Source of the DNA: Candidatus Lokiarchaeota archaeon
GTDB lineage: Archaea > Asgardarchaeota > Thorarchaeia > Thorarchaeales > Thorarchaeaceae
NCBI GenBank assembly: GCA_014730275.1
Contig: WJIL01000108.1
Coordinates: 1 to 64,000 of the forward strand
Direction: 5' to 3'
Length of the DNA stretch: 64,000 bases
Shown here: piece after piece, positions 32,761 through 41,813 of the stretch
How positions within the stretch are numbered: the stretch's first letter is position 1
Layout of the letters: every line of letters begins with the position of its first letter
Notes under the pieces: generated by a model
Databases searched by the model: none
What the model was told of the DNA's origin: nothing
What the model saw: the letters and a program-made list of their open reading frames with translations, nothing else
Program-made: the position numbers and the translations under genes

Positions 32761-33159
32761 TCAGGTCGAGCTTGATTTCCTCATTGCCAATACATCCTCA
32801 GCAAAAAGCAATCCGAACAGCAGGTCCCCAGTAACCACAGCAAGAACCCACACTGATGCTTCTCCTGCAATGAAGTAGTATAGACCTATGATAAAAACCC
32901 AACATTTCTCAAAAATGGCAATCAGTAGCAAATCACGATTCTTCTCAGGATTCAAACTGACCAAGTAGAATCCGATTCCAAACGCAAACACGAGTCCCAT
33001 GAAGCAGTCGAACCACAAGAATGTGGGCGGAACTACATTGCCGGATATCCCGAAGTAGCCAATATCGATTCTAGGCAGAACAAGGAACAGAATGGCTAGA
33101 ACCCAGTTCCAAATTGCTGCGATTGTATACATCACTTTCTGGTGCATTTCTCGGTTCAT
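32761..33159 (-). CDS. four-helix membrane protein
   Basis: 132 residues from ATG 33159, with GGTTTTATTG about 25-30 bases upstream; an in-frame start at 33195 is possible. Four hydrophobic segments (about 8-27, 42-64, 74-97, 102-122) joined by short loops, including NPEKNRDLLLIAIFEKCWVF. It resembles small four-helix DoxX/DUF-type membrane proteins, but no family is assigned with confidence. Lies downstream of MsrB on the same strand, 64 bases away. Confidence 0.65.
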   Translation of the reverse strand: MNREMHQKVMYTIAAIWNWVLAILFLVLPRIDIGYFGISGNVVPPTFLWFDCFMGLVFAFGIGFYLVSLNPEKNRDLLLIAIFEKCWVFIIGLYYFIAGEASVWVLAVVTGDLLFGLLFAEDVLAMRKSSST

Positions 33160-33222
33160 GATAGAACCAGATGAAAGGGCACAATAAAACCCCATTGGGC
33201 GTAGCTAGAGATGTGCTACTTA

Positions 33223-33606
33223 CTATTCTTCCTCGAAGTCTAGTGCAACCGAGTTGATGCAGTATCTCAAGCCAGTTGGATCTGGACCATCCTCGAACAC
33301 ATGTCCCAGGTGCCCACCGCATTTGGCACACAGAACCTCAGTTCGAGTCATCCCATGGCTAGTGTCTTGACGTGTTTCAATGCTGTTTTCAGACACCTTA
33401 TCCCAGAAGCTTGGCCACCCCGATCCAGATTTGAATTTGGTCTCCGATGAGAATAACTCATTGCCGCATGCCGCACATACGTATGTTCCGTCGGCCTTAT
33501 GCTTGACATACTCCCCGCTGAAGGCAGGTTCTGTGTCCGCCTTTCTCAGTACATAATACTCTTCCTTGCTTAGAATCTCCTTCCATTCCTTGTCGCTTTT
33601 CTTCAT
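33223..33606 (-). CDS. msrB: peptide-methionine (R)-S-oxide reductase MsrB
   Basis: 127 residues. Zinc site CAACG and CAKCG, core [18 protein letters not shown] and the catalytic cysteine in [11 protein letters not shown] are all present, so the enzyme should be active. It repairs methionine-R-sulfoxide in proteins. The thiol that resolves catalysis in some MsrBs is within the [17 protein letters not shown] region; here that position seems to be threonine/serine rather than Cys. CTTTAAAAC about 25 bases upstream suggests a leaderless mRNA. Divergent from the aldo/keto reductase gene. Confidence 0.95.
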   Translation of the reverse strand: MKKSDKEWKEILSKEEYYVLRKADTEPAFSGEYVKHKADGTYVCAACGNELFSSETKFKSGSGWPSFWDKVSENSIETRQDTSHGMTRTEVLCAKCGGHLGHVFEDGPDPTGLRYCINSVALDFEEE

Positions 33607-33692
33607 GATATCATCTCACATATCGTTGTCTTTAAAACACATAACTCTTAACTATAGCTATCTTATATGTTTGTATCGAGGAAGAGAGAAAG

Positions 33693-34697
33693 ATGCATTA
33701 CAGACAAGTCGGAAATAGTGGTTTGAAAATAAGCGAAATCGGATTAGGATCTTGGCTCACATACGGCAAAACAGTGGAAAAGGATAGAGCAAAGAAATGT
33801 CTTTCCGCAGCTATCGACCATGATATCAATTTCATAGATACTGCAGAAATCTATGCCAAAGGTGGGGCTGAAGAAGTCATCGGAGAGTGGCTGGAAGAGG
33901 AGACTGTCGATAGAGATGATTTAGTCATATCGAGCAAGGTCTTCTGGCCAATGAGCCAGAACGTCAATGACTGGGGATTGAGCAGAAAAAACATCATGAA
34001 GGCAATTGATGGGACGCTCGAGAGACTAGGAACAGATTACCTTGACATCTACTACATGCACAGATTTGATCCGAAAACGCCATTGCGTGAAACCGTGATG
34101 GCTATTGATGATTTGATCAAAGAAGGGAGAATACATTACTGGGGCACATCCGTCTGGACAGCTGCACAGCTTGAACGAGTGCATGCTACAGCCAGAGAAC
34201 TCGGTGCACATGCGCCCATCGTCGAACAGCCCATGTACAACATGCTCTTCAGACATATTGAAACTGAAATCATGCCGGTAGCAAATCGACTTGGAATGGG
34301 CTTCACTGTCTGGTCCCCACTGTACCAAGGCATTCTCACAGGCAAGTACAATGATGGCATACCTGAAGGTAGTCGAGGAGATAGATCCCCGGGATTTCTC
34401 AAGTACCTTACCGACGAATGGCGCGCGAAATTGAACACACTTGAAGAGATTGCCAATTCCATGGATATCACAATGACACAGCTGGCGTTAGCATGGATAC
34501 TCAGAAGGCCGGAGATTTCTGCGGCAATCATTGGTGCTACCAAACCAGAGCATATAGCAGAAAACACTGGAGCATCAGGTGTTGAATTGTCAAACGATGT
34601 GATTCAGAGGATAGAGGATGTTCTCGATAACAAGCCGGAATGGCCAAGGACCTATACGCCTAATATCTACCACGAAGAGGAGACACAGTATTATTAA
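33693..34697 (+). CDS. aldo/keto reductase (Kv-beta/YghZ-like)
   Basis: 334 residues, TIM-barrel aldo/keto reductase. The catalytic tetrad is visible: Asp in FIDTAEIY, Tyr in AEIYAKG, Lys in ISSKVFW and His in YYMHRFD. NADPH-site segments follow: WGTSVWTAAQL, VEQPMYNMLFR, VWSPLYQGILTGKY and AIIGATKPEHIAENTGA. The closest subgroup by wording is the voltage-gated potassium channel beta-subunit-like/YghZ group. It reduces aldehydes, perhaps methylglyoxal. CTTATATG about 26 bases upstream is a good TATA box. Shares a redox-stress theme with divergent msrB. Confidence 0.94.
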   Translation: MHYRQVGNSGLKISEIGLGSWLTYGKTVEKDRAKKCLSAAIDHDINFIDTAEIYAKGGAEEVIGEWLEEETVDRDDLVISSKVFWPMSQNVNDWGLSRKNIMKAIDGTLERLGTDYLDIYYMHRFDPKTPLRETVMAIDDLIKEGRIHYWGTSVWTAAQLERVHATARELGAHAPIVEQPMYNMLFRHIETEIMPVANRLGMGFTVWSPLYQGILTGKYNDGIPEGSRGDRSPGFLKYLTDEWRAKLNTLEEIANSMDITMTQLALAWILRRPEISAAIIGATKPEHIAENTGASGVELSNDVIQRIEDVLDNKPEWPRTYTPNIYHEEETQYY

Positions 34698-34771
34698 TAA
34701 GAAATGAATTCGTTCAAGGATGATACAAAACTCGTGTAGCAGAATTGCACATACTTGTAGGTGTAATTCAG

Positions 34772-35227
34772 TTATTCAATAGTCTCCAATGGGGAGGAAG
34801 CGTGCCGAGCAATAACGTTTTCCTGCCCAGTGGTTTCTATCGCACATGGCCTGATAGATCGGACTTTCTTCATTGCACCCGTGGCAGTATCCTCTTCAAA
34901 AAGATAGAGCTCAGCTAATGCCAGCATCGTCCCTGTTCGACCACAGCCCGCGAAGCAATGAACCAATACAGTCTTGCCTTGAGAGAACGCATCCTTCAGC
35001 AATCTGATGAATCGAGTAACATTATCATCGGAGGGAATACCAAACTCCTGCAAAGGCAGCTCGTAATGCTCAAGTCCATAACCTTCGAAATCTGGAAGAG
35101 GATAATCGGTTTCTAAGGAAACAACAACGTCAATATCCGACTCTCTGATGCGAATCAAATCCCGTTCCTGAGGCAGGGATCCGCCATAGATTCTTCCGGG
35201 TTTGTATTCGAACAGATTCATTTTCAT
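34772..35227 (-). CDS. dual-specificity / tyrosine phosphatase
   Basis: 151 residues. The active-site loop is VHCFAGCGRTGT with nucleophile Cys91 and phosphate-binding Arg97 (C-x5-R). The N-terminal VVSLETDYPLP and the Asp-containing loop near 66-68 fit the atypical dual-specificity phosphatase fold found in archaea (TkPTP, SsoPTP-like). Acts on phosphotyrosine or phosphoserine/threonine proteins, or possibly on non-protein substrates. Converges on the aldo/keto reductase gene. Confidence 0.92.
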   Translation of the reverse strand: MKMNLFEYKPGRIYGGSLPQERDLIRIRESDIDVVVSLETDYPLPDFEGYGLEHYELPLQEFGIPSDDNVTRFIRLLKDAFSQGKTVLVHCFAGCGRTGTMLALAELYLFEEDTATGAMKKVRSIRPCAIETTGQENVIARHASSPLETIE

Positions 35228-35346
35228 CGTCAGGTTCTCCCAAAGGACAAGTCAGGTTTGATTGAGAGAACTATTTACAAATAAGATATCTGCCCGGCAA
35301 ACAGGAGCAATCCATGACCCATTAGTCCAAAATATCTCATATCCAT

Positions 35347-35802
35347 CTACAAATCTAACCGAATTGTCTCCCAACGGACTCTTCCCGCTTCCACAGCTTC
35401 TTTGATTTTGCGTTCCGTCTTGTTCAGCCTAGCGTTGCCTGTTTTTATGTCAGCCAAGATGACGGTAATCGGTGAAGGAGAGCCTTGATCCTTTGCAGCG
35501 GTATAACCGTCAAAAATGAGGTAATCAATAGGAGCACCAATGAAGCGAGCATCAGATGGATCATACTGAAAGACATCGCTTAGCATGGGTACCATATGCT
35601 CTGCGATTTTTCCTTTGAGTACATACCTGCTGCGACGGGTAGCATCTTTTCGTATGTCTGATTCCTGCTCTGCCCATGTCTTTCGAAACTCGGCCTCGAC
35701 CATTTCAATACGATGTCGGAGTCTTGCTTTCATAGCCGCATATACAATAACTGCAATGAGTAAGCCAACTCCAAGACCAATAATAATGTCCAATAATGCC
35801 AT
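35347..35802 (-). CDS. membrane-anchored Holliday-junction-resolvase-related nuclease-like protein
   Basis: 151 residues from ATG 35802 (an upstream in-frame start exists; GCATATATTTC about 25 bases ahead favours 35802). N-terminal membrane helix (3-23), a basic coiled linker, then SRYVLKGKIAEHMVPML, DARFIGAPIDYLIFDGY, ITVILADIKTGNARLNKTERKIKEAV and VRWETIRL. That set matches the family named Holliday junction resolvase-related (PF10107), a PD-(D/E)xK-like fold with the D-x-K as ADIKTG. Being tethered to the membrane is a family trait and argues against a plain recombination role. Activity unproven. Confidence 0.8.
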   Translation of the reverse strand: MALLDIIIGLGVGLLIAVIVYAAMKARLRHRIEMVEAEFRKTWAEQESDIRKDATRRSRYVLKGKIAEHMVPMLSDVFQYDPSDARFIGAPIDYLIFDGYTAAKDQGSPSPITVILADIKTGNARLNKTERKIKEAVEAGRVRWETIRLDL

Positions 35803-36040
35803 ACCATGTAGTAGTAATGGTGAAATATATGCACCCGTAATTGTGTTGAAATACACCAGCTATACAATTTGTTGAGCAAAAAAGGGGAAAGATAGGAATA
35901 GAACACAAGAATAATTCAGTCTTAGGAAAATCCAAAAACTTGTTTTTGTATACCAATTCAATAATTGGAAAACGAGAATAAACATCACACCTCTTAGAAT
36001 CCCGTAATCAGATGTAATACCGCAAAGGAAGACTACACCA

Positions 36041-37084
36041 ATGAGAGATGATATCACAGAGCTCATAGCAACCCTAAGTGAGACTCCAGGACCCGTTGGG
36101 AGAGAGGACCTCGTCCAAGACATGATGACAGATCATTTCCAACGGCATGGGCTTGAAGTTGAAAGAGACAAAATAGGTAACATTCAAGCAACCATTAAGG
36201 GGACAGCTCATCATTACGCGATTGTTGCTCACGCAGACGAAGTAGGTTTCTTGGTGAGTAACGTAAACGATGAAGGGTTCATTCAAGCCAAATGGAATAC
36301 ACAAAGTCACATGCCGGATTTGCGCCTTCTTCCCGGCCAAAGAGTGACAATAATGAAAGATGGGGGTCTTGTCCCAGGCTGTTTCTGTGTAAAGACCGCT
36401 CACATAGCAGGAAAAGAGGGTAAAAAATCCCTGCCCGAATGGGGCGATGTATTCATTGACATTGGAATGGCTTCGGCAGAAGAGGTGTATGACGCGGGAA
36501 TTGCAATTGGTGACCCAGTCTTGTATGCAGCAGGCGTTGAAAAAATCGGGAACCATCTGGTCGGGAAGGCCATGGACGATAGAGTGGGCCTAGCAATCAT
36601 GATCGAACTTCTTGGAAGACTACAGAAAGCATCTCACAAGAAGCATCCAACTATAACGTTCATCTCTACAGTAATGGAGGAATTGGGTGCAAAGGGGGCA
36701 GCTTCGGTAGCTAATCATTTGGACGTTGACGGAGTCATCATAATTGATGTGGGCCTTGCTGATGACTATCCTGGTACCGATGGCGAATCTGGCGTCTCTC
36801 TAGGGGAGGGTCCATCATTGGTTATCAAGGACAGTCAAATCCATTATTCTCATTCTCTCAATAGGAAAATCCTAGAAACGGCAGAGAAAAAAGGGCTTCC
36901 AGTGCAAAGGGCTGTATTCCACAATTATGCAACAGATGGGTTCCAAATCGCTTCCCAAGGTGAGGTGGTAGCTGCACTGGGTGTGCCTTGCAGATACACT
37001 CACAGTAGCTTCGAGACTGTGCATCCAACGGATATTGAGAGTACACTTCAGCTCATCCATGCCTTTCTGAATGCTCAGCAATAG
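36041..37084 (+). CDS. M42 family metallo-aminopeptidase (TET type)
   Basis: 347 residues. Metal ligands and catalytic residues of M42: IVAHADEVGFL (His), KAMDDRVGLA (bridging Asp), STVMEELGAKGA (catalytic and ligand Glu), IIDVGLADDYPG (Asp) and CRYTHSSFETVHPTD (His). TPGPVGREDLVQDMM at the start is the usual opening. These enzymes form dodecameric tetrahedral aminopeptidases that degrade short peptides after the proteasome. Monocistronic. Confidence 0.94.
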   Translation: MRDDITELIATLSETPGPVGREDLVQDMMTDHFQRHGLEVERDKIGNIQATIKGTAHHYAIVAHADEVGFLVSNVNDEGFIQAKWNTQSHMPDLRLLPGQRVTIMKDGGLVPGCFCVKTAHIAGKEGKKSLPEWGDVFIDIGMASAEEVYDAGIAIGDPVLYAAGVEKIGNHLVGKAMDDRVGLAIMIELLGRLQKASHKKHPTITFISTVMEELGAKGAASVANHLDVDGVIIIDVGLADDYPGTDGESGVSLGEGPSLVIKDSQIHYSHSLNRKILETAEKKGLPVQRAVFHNYATDGFQIASQGEVVAALGVPCRYTHSSFETVHPTDIESTLQLIHAFLNAQQ

Positions 37085-37126
37085 GACTTCGGATTACTTT
37101 CAATCTTCAGTGAGCGTGTTTTCTTC

Positions 37127-38326
37127 CTAGGATATAGATGATAGTGGTTCACCCAAGACGTAGTCTCTGTTGGTGTTCCACTTGCCATTACCTAAGTAGT
37201 TCTTATGATAGAAGTAGTAAGTGAATGAAGAATCAAGTTGCAATTGATAGACATTGACGTAGCTGGTATGCTCCCACATAAACTCGGATACTTCTGGAGA
37301 TAGTGAAGGGGGCGTTACAACAAACAAGATGAATCTATTCCCGTCTATGAGAACTTTCGATTCAAATGGAAGCCCTCCAGATTCAATGAACCAGTAAAGA
37401 CTGCCAGCATCTAACTCGTTTTCTTCTGTGAATTCACCCACAACAAGCTGAGGATAAGTGAGATCAAACACTGATCGGTCATAGTAGAGCATATCATTTT
37501 CGGCAACCGTTTCTCTCAACCGATTGATTCTACGAGAGATGGTCGACGGGTCTCTGTGATACACTGGAGCAAGAGGCTTGATAGCCGGTGTTCCATTGAT
37601 AGTCAGTTCCCGTAGCAATGTCATGTCGAGTTCATCCAGACTGAAAGCCATCTCGGGAGACGTTTGTTCTGGATTCTTTTCTTCCTGTGAAGTCTGAAAC
37701 TCCTCCCACAAATCCTCGATTCTACTAAGACGGCTACCTTTTCCAGATTTTGTTCCGTATTCGACTGACCATCTATTATCCACTAGATTCCATTCATGGA
37801 AGTCAGCCTCATGCGTGGCCAGAAATTGAGTCTCAAAGTAGTCAAGGTGGGCAAATAACCCACGCTCCCTAAGATTGCTATAGAGCTCGCTCATAATATC
37901 GACAGTAGATGGGGGGATGTCGAACTGCGCATATAGGGTGGCACCCTTGCTGTATCCAAGCGTTCGGAAATGAGTATAGGGATGAGAGTCACAGACAGCT
38001 TTGAGTTTATTGAGAGAGGTGCGATTGGGAATGTCCTTGAAGAGTACATGTTGCCTCAGAAGACCGATCTTGTGCGGATCATAGACGGCTTCCACTTCCG
38101 TTTGAGTTCTATCTCCTAGAATGGGGTCCCTGATTGTGCGGTTCGGTCGCAGAAAACCTGATTGTTTCATTTTCTGGATTCGTATTCTGACCGACTCCGA
38201 AGAAATTGGTTCTGTCTCACTTACTTCTCTGCTTATGGACGCATTACTCAGTGAAGGATCCTGCTCCAGACACAGGAAGATGAGGTAATCTTTGCGGTCT
38301 AATCCATAACTCGACCAAAGAACCAT
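37127..38326 (-). CDS. large regulator with two winged-helix (Lrp-like) modules
   Basis: 399 residues from ATG 38326; a TTG 13 codons upstream lies within the likely TATA element (GATTATATACC), which argues for 38326. A first helix-turn-helix occupies about 5-65 (DYLIFLCLEQDPSLSNASISREV, SESVRIRIQKMKQSGFL). A second, around 230-285, reads LDELDMTLLRELTINGTPAIKPLAPVYHRDPSTISRRINRLRE, which is Lrp/AsnC-like. Each is followed by a ligand/dimer-type alpha/beta region (GYSKGATLYAQFDIP; GNRFILFVVTP). So it looks like a tandem Lrp-like protein fused in one chain. Target unknown; the secreted-protein gene at 38404 is upstream on the same strand. Confidence 0.7.
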   Translation of the reverse strand: MVLWSSYGLDRKDYLIFLCLEQDPSLSNASISREVSETEPISSESVRIRIQKMKQSGFLRPNRTIRDPILGDRTQTEVEAVYDPHKIGLLRQHVLFKDIPNRTSLNKLKAVCDSHPYTHFRTLGYSKGATLYAQFDIPPSTVDIMSELYSNLRERGLFAHLDYFETQFLATHEADFHEWNLVDNRWSVEYGTKSGKGSRLSRIEDLWEEFQTSQEEKNPEQTSPEMAFSLDELDMTLLRELTINGTPAIKPLAPVYHRDPSTISRRINRLRETVAENDMLYYDRSVFDLTYPQLVVGEFTEENELDAGSLYWFIESGGLPFESKVLIDGNRFILFVVTPPSLSPEVSEFMWEHTSYVNVYQLQLDSSFTYYFYHKNYLGNGKWNTNRDYVLGEPLSSIS

Positions 38327-38403
38327 TTCATTCACGTCTTCTTGACGGGGGCGGTATATAATCAAAGAAACCGGTCAACGCAATTCCAAGGGGAGAGTTT
38401 GCG

Positions 38404-38907
38404 TTAGTGAACACCGAAGGTCGGTTTACCTCCTTCACTTCCTCCAGGTGGATCGAACACATATTCCTCGTAATCCATAGTGAAGACGGGATTTACCATA
38501 GCAGCATCGACGTAAACAGTGTAGTTGCCGCTTTCTGTTGCATGATTATAGAAGAGGTTGTTAGTATAGACAACATCAATCCAAGCCCAAACGTACACAA
38601 GGTAAGAATACTCGATACCCGAAGGCAGTTCGAGTGTAATGATGTAGGCAAATTCGTAATAATCGAAATCTGCTAGATCAAACCTCAGAAGAACATACAC
38701 ATCATCTTCAAAGGAATCGAGGTCCAAGTCGAGATAACAAGCATCTTCAATGGAAACATCAATTTCTGCAATAGACTCCTGTGAAGGGGTTTCAGTTGCT
38801 CTTGCGGAAGGGCTGGTGACCATAACTACACACAATGAGAATATCACTGCGATGATGACTGTTGTTTTCTTCAAACCCCACCATGAACGCCATCTTGGAG
38901 ATTTCAT
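38404..38907 (-). CDS. secreted protein, small beta-sandwich-like
   Basis: 167 residues. Signal peptide: basic MKSPRWRSWWGLKK, hydrophobic TTVIIAVIFSLCVVMV, cleavage near SARATE. The mature part is acidic and aromatic, with alternating strands (YVLLRFDLADFDYYEFAYIITLELP, YLVYVWAWIDVVY, GNYTVYVDAAMV) and a glycine-rich end. No family recognised. It is divergent from the secreted subtilisin-like protease and may be a partner or inhibitor of it (inference from position only). Confidence 0.7.
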   Translation of the reverse strand: MKSPRWRSWWGLKKTTVIIAVIFSLCVVMVTSPSARATETPSQESIAEIDVSIEDACYLDLDLDSFEDDVYVLLRFDLADFDYYEFAYIITLELPSGIEYSYLVYVWAWIDVVYTNNLFYNHATESGNYTVYVDAAMVNPVFTMDYEEYVFDPPGGSEGGKPTFGVH

Positions 38908-38985
38908 GGTTATAAACTCTCTCTACCACGATTGCAAGAGAAGTATATATGGGTTGTGGGGATTCGTGTATGCAATTTTTCCAGA

Positions 38986-39071
38986 ATGATTTATATAATC
39001 GGTTGTTATACGTGCGAAGCTATCAGGGGTTGAATTCCCCCTGCAAGGTCCCTTTAGGAGAGAAAGGGGCC
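38986..39071 (+). promoter_or_regulatory. TATA box and double-hairpin 5' leader of the protease gene
   Basis: TTTATATAATC at about 38989-38999 is the TATA box, giving a leader of about 55-65 bases. It contains hairpin A, CAGGGG (39024-39029) with CCCCTG (39038-39043). It also contains hairpin B, GGTCCCTTT (39047-39055) with AAAGGGGCC (39063-39071), a 9-bp stem with one T-G pair. The loop of B is AGGAGAG, which is the ribosome binding site of the GTG/ATG start at 39076/39085. Such presentation of the Shine-Dalgarno in a loop suggests translational control, for example by temperature or a bound protein (inference). Confidence 0.6.
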
Positions 39072-39075
39072 AGCG

Positions 39076-41175
39076 GTGATTATTATGAGAAGAAAGAAAC
39101 AATTGAAAATCTTCTCTGCGATTATAGTACCACTACTACTTTTTTCAAGCGCGAGTCTCGTGCTAAATGGTACTTTTGGCGGAGGGAAGATGGTGGATGC
39201 GGTCATCCTGTTCGAACCAGGAGTCGATGTCAATCTACATGGTGTAGAAATCGAGCATCGATATGAAGGATTGAATGGGATATCAGCACGACTCCCACTC
39301 TGGCTCTTTCGTTCACTCGAGTCAGCCTGGTATGTTGATGCAATCGTCCGTGATTCGAAGATGAGCCTCTTCCAAGACACATTGGATTGGGGCGTGGATG
39401 ATGTCGAAGCAGAACGAGTCTGGGGCGGTGCAGAAGACGCCAAAGATGTCGTTTCGGGTAATGTTGCAGGAAACGGCATCAAGGTAGCTATCCTTGACAC
39501 TGGCATAGATTATACACATCCCGACCTAGACGATGTCTATTCAGGTGGTTATGACTACGTCGATGATGATAGCGATCCCAAGGATGGAAATGGCCACGGA
39601 ACACACTGTGCAGGAATAGTCGCAGCGGAGGACAACGGCGAAGGGGTGATTGGAGTTGCTCCAATGACATCTCTGTACGCTGTACGAGTGCTTGATGATC
39701 AAGGCTCTGGCTATACAAGTGATATTATCGCAGGCATCGACTGGGCGATAAACAATGGCATGAACGTCATCTCTATGAGTCTTGGCGGCGGTAGTTACGA
39801 TGATGCATTTAATGACGCAATCAATCGTGCATATAATGCAGACATAGTAGTTTGCGCAGCATCAGGCAATGATGGAGAAGGGACTGTATCATATCCAGCA
39901 GCTTACACCAATGCAATAGCAGTAGGAGCAATCGATAGCAACCATGAGCTGGCCAGTTTCAGTAACTATGGTACCGAGCAGGAAGTTGTGGCACCAGGAG
40001 TGGATATCTATTCTACCATGCCAACATATAGAGTCACGCTGACTTCTTGGTGGTATGGCTACAGCAACAACTACGATCAAATGAGCGGAACATCCATGGC
40101 CTGTCCAATGGTAGCAGGAGTTGTATCCTTGATTCGTGACGCTAATCCCGACCTAACTGCACCAGAAGTAAGAGACATTCTACAAACTACTGCCGTAGAT
40201 CTCGGATCCAGTGGGTGGGACCAATACTTTGGATATGGTGAAGTGGATGCAGAAGCGGCTGTCGACGATGCTGGAGGTACCTCAGACACCACACCACCAG
40301 CTAAGGTTACAGGTTTGACAGCGACCACTGTATCCCACTCTCAAATCGACCTAAGTTGGGATGCTAATACCGAGCATGATCTTTCGCATTACAATGTGTA
40401 TCGTGATGGATTAAAGATTGCAGAAACAGCAAATACCCAGTACAGTGACACAGGGCTATCACCCGAAACGACATACACATACGAAGTATCAGCGGTCGAC
40501 ACATCGGGCAACGAAGGAGAGAAATCGGACCCTGCCTCAGCAACAACTGACACTGAACCTCCAGATACGACCCCACCAGCCAAGGTGACAGGTCTTACAG
40601 CAGACGCAATCTCACAGACCGAGATTGAGCTAAACTGGGATGCGAATACTGAATCAGACCTCGATCACTACAACGTCTACCGTGATGGTGTGAAGATAGC
40701 AGAGACTGCTAACAACTACTACACAGATACTGGGCTTTCTGCTGATACCACCTACACGTACGAGGTTTCTGCTGTCGATACCTCAAGTAACGAAGGCGAG
40801 AAGTCAGACCCTGCCTCAGCAACCACTTATGGCGATAATTCCATGCATGTTGCCAGCATAGATATGTGGTACGAGGAAGTCACATGGTGGTACTGGGTAA
40901 TCGGCTATGATGTATACACTCAAGTAACCGTACACGATCAGAATGGGGATCCCCTGGAGGGAGCAACCGTTTATCTTGAGATGAGCCTGCCTGGAGGTGG
41001 AACTGCTACAAGCAGTGGAGATACAGGGACGGATGGAACGGTGACCTTTGTCTACGAGGCAGGGAGCAGTGAGACAGGCACCTATACATCAACAGTAACT
41101 GATGTTGTCAAGACAAGCTACACCTATGCTGAATCCCAAAATGTAGAGACTTCTGAGAGTCTCACAGTACCGTAG
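39076..41175 (+). CDS. secreted subtilisin-like serine protease with two fibronectin type III domains
   Basis: 699 residues from GTG 39076 (ATG at 39085 is an alternative). A signal helix (12-30) and an I9-like propeptide (about 38-100) precede an S8 catalytic domain. Its triad is Asp141 (VAILDTGIDYTHPDL), His174 (GNGHGTHCAG) and Ser340 (GTSMACPMVAG). The oxyanion Asn is in VCAASGNDG. Two closely similar FnIII domains follow (404-496 and 497-588), then an Ig-like beta domain (about 590-699) without a membrane anchor. An extracellular subtilase for peptide scavenging or surface protein processing. It is driven by a structured leader and ends in a strong terminator. Confidence 0.95.
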   Translation: MIIMRRKKQLKIFSAIIVPLLLFSSASLVLNGTFGGGKMVDAVILFEPGVDVNLHGVEIEHRYEGLNGISARLPLWLFRSLESAWYVDAIVRDSKMSLFQDTLDWGVDDVEAERVWGGAEDAKDVVSGNVAGNGIKVAILDTGIDYTHPDLDDVYSGGYDYVDDDSDPKDGNGHGTHCAGIVAAEDNGEGVIGVAPMTSLYAVRVLDDQGSGYTSDIIAGIDWAINNGMNVISMSLGGGSYDDAFNDAINRAYNADIVVCAASGNDGEGTVSYPAAYTNAIAVGAIDSNHELASFSNYGTEQEVVAPGVDIYSTMPTYRVTLTSWWYGYSNNYDQMSGTSMACPMVAGVVSLIRDANPDLTAPEVRDILQTTAVDLGSSGWDQYFGYGEVDAEAAVDDAGGTSDTTPPAKVTGLTATTVSHSQIDLSWDANTEHDLSHYNVYRDGLKIAETANTQYSDTGLSPETTYTYEVSAVDTSGNEGEKSDPASATTDTEPPDTTPPAKVTGLTADAISQTEIELNWDANTESDLDHYNVYRDGVKIAETANNYYTDTGLSADTTYTYEVSAVDTSSNEGEKSDPASATTYGDNSMHVASIDMWYEEVTWWYWVIGYDVYTQVTVHDQNGDPLEGATVYLEMSLPGGGTATSSGDTGTDGTVTFVYEAGSSETGTYTSTVTDVVKTSYTYAESQNVETSESLTVP
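40285..40836 (+). repeat. tandem FnIII-encoding repeat, two 279-base units
   Basis: Unit 1 starts at 40285 and unit 2 at 40564. Both encode DTTPPAKVTGLTA...HYNVYRDG-KIAETAN...TYTYEVSAVDTS-NEGEKSDPASATT. The proteins are about three-quarters identical, while many third codon positions differ, so the duplication is not very recent or has been under selection for the protein. Confidence 0.85.
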
Positions 41176-41191
41176 TTCAACAGACATGAAG

Positions 41192-41226
41192 CCCAAGGGA
41201 AATCCCTTGGGTTCCTTTTCTTTTTT
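41192..41226 (+). terminator. protease gene terminator
   Basis: Perfect 8-bp stem CCCAAGGG-AAAT-CCCTTGGG (41192-41211) followed by TTCCTTTTCTTTTTT. It begins 17 bases after the stop. Confidence 0.8.
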
Positions 41227-41299
41227 GTAAACGTCTAGTTCGGCTAGTATTTTGGAGAAGCATTTCCATGTGGAAAAATAGAGGTGATACTGAACGAGG

Positions 41300-41662
41300 T
41301 TACCATTCAGATTCAGTTGGAGCGACTTTCACCCGGAAGCTTTCTCTCGCCACAATTTGAACCTCGGTTCCTATCGGTATTTCTCCTTCTTCGCATCTGG
41401 CATCCCAGATTTCCTGTCCCACCTTGACTTTTCCTTCCGTGGGAGTTACTGTTTTGGTTACTTTCCCAGTAACACCAGAAAGATCGTAAAGAGAATATGA
41501 CTGTTCCTGGGACAATGTTGGAAACACCAGATAGAACTTCACCAAGACGAAAATACCAGCTCCAACCACGGTGAGTACGGTAACAATGAATAGATATTCG
41601 CGAGCAAAGAAATAGACAAGGAAGAGTATTAGCGGCACAAGGATTAGTTCATCGATAGTCAT
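41300..41662 (-). CDS. NfeD-like membrane protein, short form
   Basis: 120 residues from ATG 41662 (upstream in-frame starts to 41704 exist). Two membrane helices (about 5-22 and 26-47) precede an OB-fold of the NfeD C-terminal type: LSGVTGKVTKTV, GKVKVGQEIWDARC, IPIGTEVQIVARESFRVKV. Long NfeD proteins couple a ClpP-like protease to stomatin; this short form lacks the protease. No stomatin gene is adjacent. Confidence 0.8.
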   Translation of the reverse strand: MTIDELILVPLILFLVYFFAREYLFIVTVLTVVGAGIFVLVKFYLVFPTLSQEQSYSLYDLSGVTGKVTKTVTPTEGKVKVGQEIWDARCEEGEIPIGTEVQIVARESFRVKVAPTESEW

Positions 41663-41813
41663 GGCAACGAATTTCACTTTTGGGGAGACCATACAGTACA
41701 TCAACCTGTTCAGGTAAGTGTATGTAGATTAGTAGATACTGAGAAAAACCTTTGGTGGGGCATACACACGCTTAATTAGTAGATGGCCTTCGCTTGTGTA
41801 ATGGTGACGGGCA

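Noticed and set aside
38326-38365. TTG start at 38365 for the double winged-helix protein
   Set aside because: The codon lies in the GATTATATACC element that looks like the TATA box of a leaderless mRNA starting at ATG 38326.
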